From: Psilocybe azurescens
Lineage: Eukaryota > Basidiomycota > Agaricomycetes > Agaricales > Agrocybaceae
DNA length: 23,022 bases
Assembly: GCA_023853785.1 (NCBI GenBank)
Contig: JAJIRX010000688.1
Coordinates: 1 to 23,022 of the forward strand
Direction of reading: 5' to 3'
Made by a program: the position numbers and the translations under genes. Positions 22,320 to 23,022 of the stretch are shown here, one piece after another. The notes below the pieces were generated by a model. It was not told where the DNA came from and did not search any database. It worked only from the letters and a program-made list of their open reading frames with translations. Positions within the stretch are counted from its first letter, which is position 1. The number at the start of each line of letters is the position of its first letter.

Positions 22320-23022
22320 ATGGCTTCACCACAAAATACCCAAGCCATTGCCTCGGGTGACCTAGTCGACCTGGTCTCCTCCTCAGGCTCGGCAACCATC
22401 TACCCTTCTGACGACACCATCCTTGCCGTTCTACAAGCCCGTTTTTCGCGCCGACCTACCCTATACGCGAGTGGGAGCAACTAATCTCATTGCAGTCAAC
22501 CCATACAAGACTCTCGCCAACATTAATGATGTCAGTGCTAAGGACTACGAAGAAAGGTCGTACAAGGACACAAGTCTTCCCATGGTCAACTCCCCGAGAC
22601 CACTCCAGCCACATCTGTACGATCTTGCAGCGAGGGTGTACCTGTTAATGCGACGGAGGAATGAGTCTCAAGGCGTTGTGTCAAGGTCAGCCATGCCCGT
22701 CATCCTGGAAAATTCCCTAACCGTCATTTCTCTAGAGGAATAACCGGATCGGGAAAGTCGTCCAGTTTACGCCTTTTGTGGACCAAGTGCTCAGGCTCTC
22801 GACTCATTCGAAAAAGGAACTCAAACTCGCAGAGCAAATTAAGGCGCTGTACACTGTGCTAGACTCCTTCGGCAATGCTAAAACGCTCATGAACCCCAAT
22901 GCCTCACGCCACGGCCGCTACCTGAGCTCCACTTCAACGAACGCGGCCGCATCAGTGCCGCCAAAGTCCTCACATTCGGCCTCGACAAATCCCGTCTTAA
23001 CACGCTGACGCACGAAGAGCGC
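22320..23022 (+). CDS. Chitin synthase with N-terminal myosin-like motor domain, 5' part
   Basis: The window ends inside this gene. Start MASPQNTQAIASGDLVDLVS; the visible ~215 residues are the beginning of a myosin-like motor: RVGATNLIAVNPYKTL, then a P-loop GITGSGKSSSLRLL (myosins have GESGAGKT), then NPNASRHGRYL, matching myosin switch I (NxxSSRFG). This arrangement is known from fungal class V/VII chitin synthases, which are delivered to growing tips to make cell-wall chitin; the synthase domain would lie beyond the window. An intron runs from about 22686 to 22735, just before the P-loop. Three indels break the frame: an extra T at 22442-22446, a missing T at 22774-22777 and a missing G near 22924. 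A myosin proper is less likely given the GITGSGKSS P-loop and N-terminal sequence, but the catalytic domain is not seen. Confidence 0.8.

Overview
The window looks like nuclear DNA from a basidiomycete fungus, probably an Agaricomycete. Genes are split by many short GT-AG introns (mostly 47-75 nt), exons can be very small (22 and 14 nt), promoters carry pyrimidine-rich tracts and some TATA boxes, and the proteins are fungal: MFS hexose transporters, a microsomal P450, a secreted BBE-type flavoprotein, coatomer beta-prime and a myosin-motor chitin synthase. There are no bacterial operon, viral or CRISPR signals.

Layout: 1-2295 holds no gene I can support. Hexose transporter A is at 2296-4492 (+, 10 exons). 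A Clr5-like DNA-binding-domain protein with a long Ser/Thr/Pro-rich tail is at 4914-6684 (+). A complete cytochrome P450 is at 7207-9491 (+, 11 exons, 502 aa). A gene-poor stretch runs from 9492 to 12122. Hexose transporter B, a paralogue of A, is at 12123-14750 (+, 18 exons). After another gene-poor stretch comes a secreted FAD-linked (BBE-type) oxidoreductase at 16051-18624 (+). It converges on COPB2/SEC27, the coatomer beta-prime subunit, at 18944-22070 (-). COPB2 shares a 249-nt divergent promoter region with the 5' part of a myosin-motor chitin synthase (22320 to the window end, +).

The left part (sugar transporters, P450, secreted flavoprotein, DNA-binding-domain protein) resembles an accessory region for nutrient uptake and oxidative metabolism. 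The right part (COPI coat, chitin synthase) is housekeeping secretion and cell wall. Only the transporter pair has an obvious common origin; any joint pathway is inference.

The most important reading note concerns single-base indels. Six of the seven genes only read through if about 19 are assumed, many of them in homopolymers. These include COPB2, which is normally essential, so consensus error in the assembly is the best explanation. Exon lengths given here sum to whole codons after those corrections (transporter A 545 aa, Clr5-like 518 aa, transporter B 533 aa, flavoprotein 575 aa, COPB2 833 aa). The flavoprotein also has an in-frame TAG and a missing splice acceptor, so it may be a true pseudogene. 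I did not find a convincing undescribed system. The best leads are the DNA-binding protein, the transporter pair with very different intron numbers, and the status of the flavoprotein gene.
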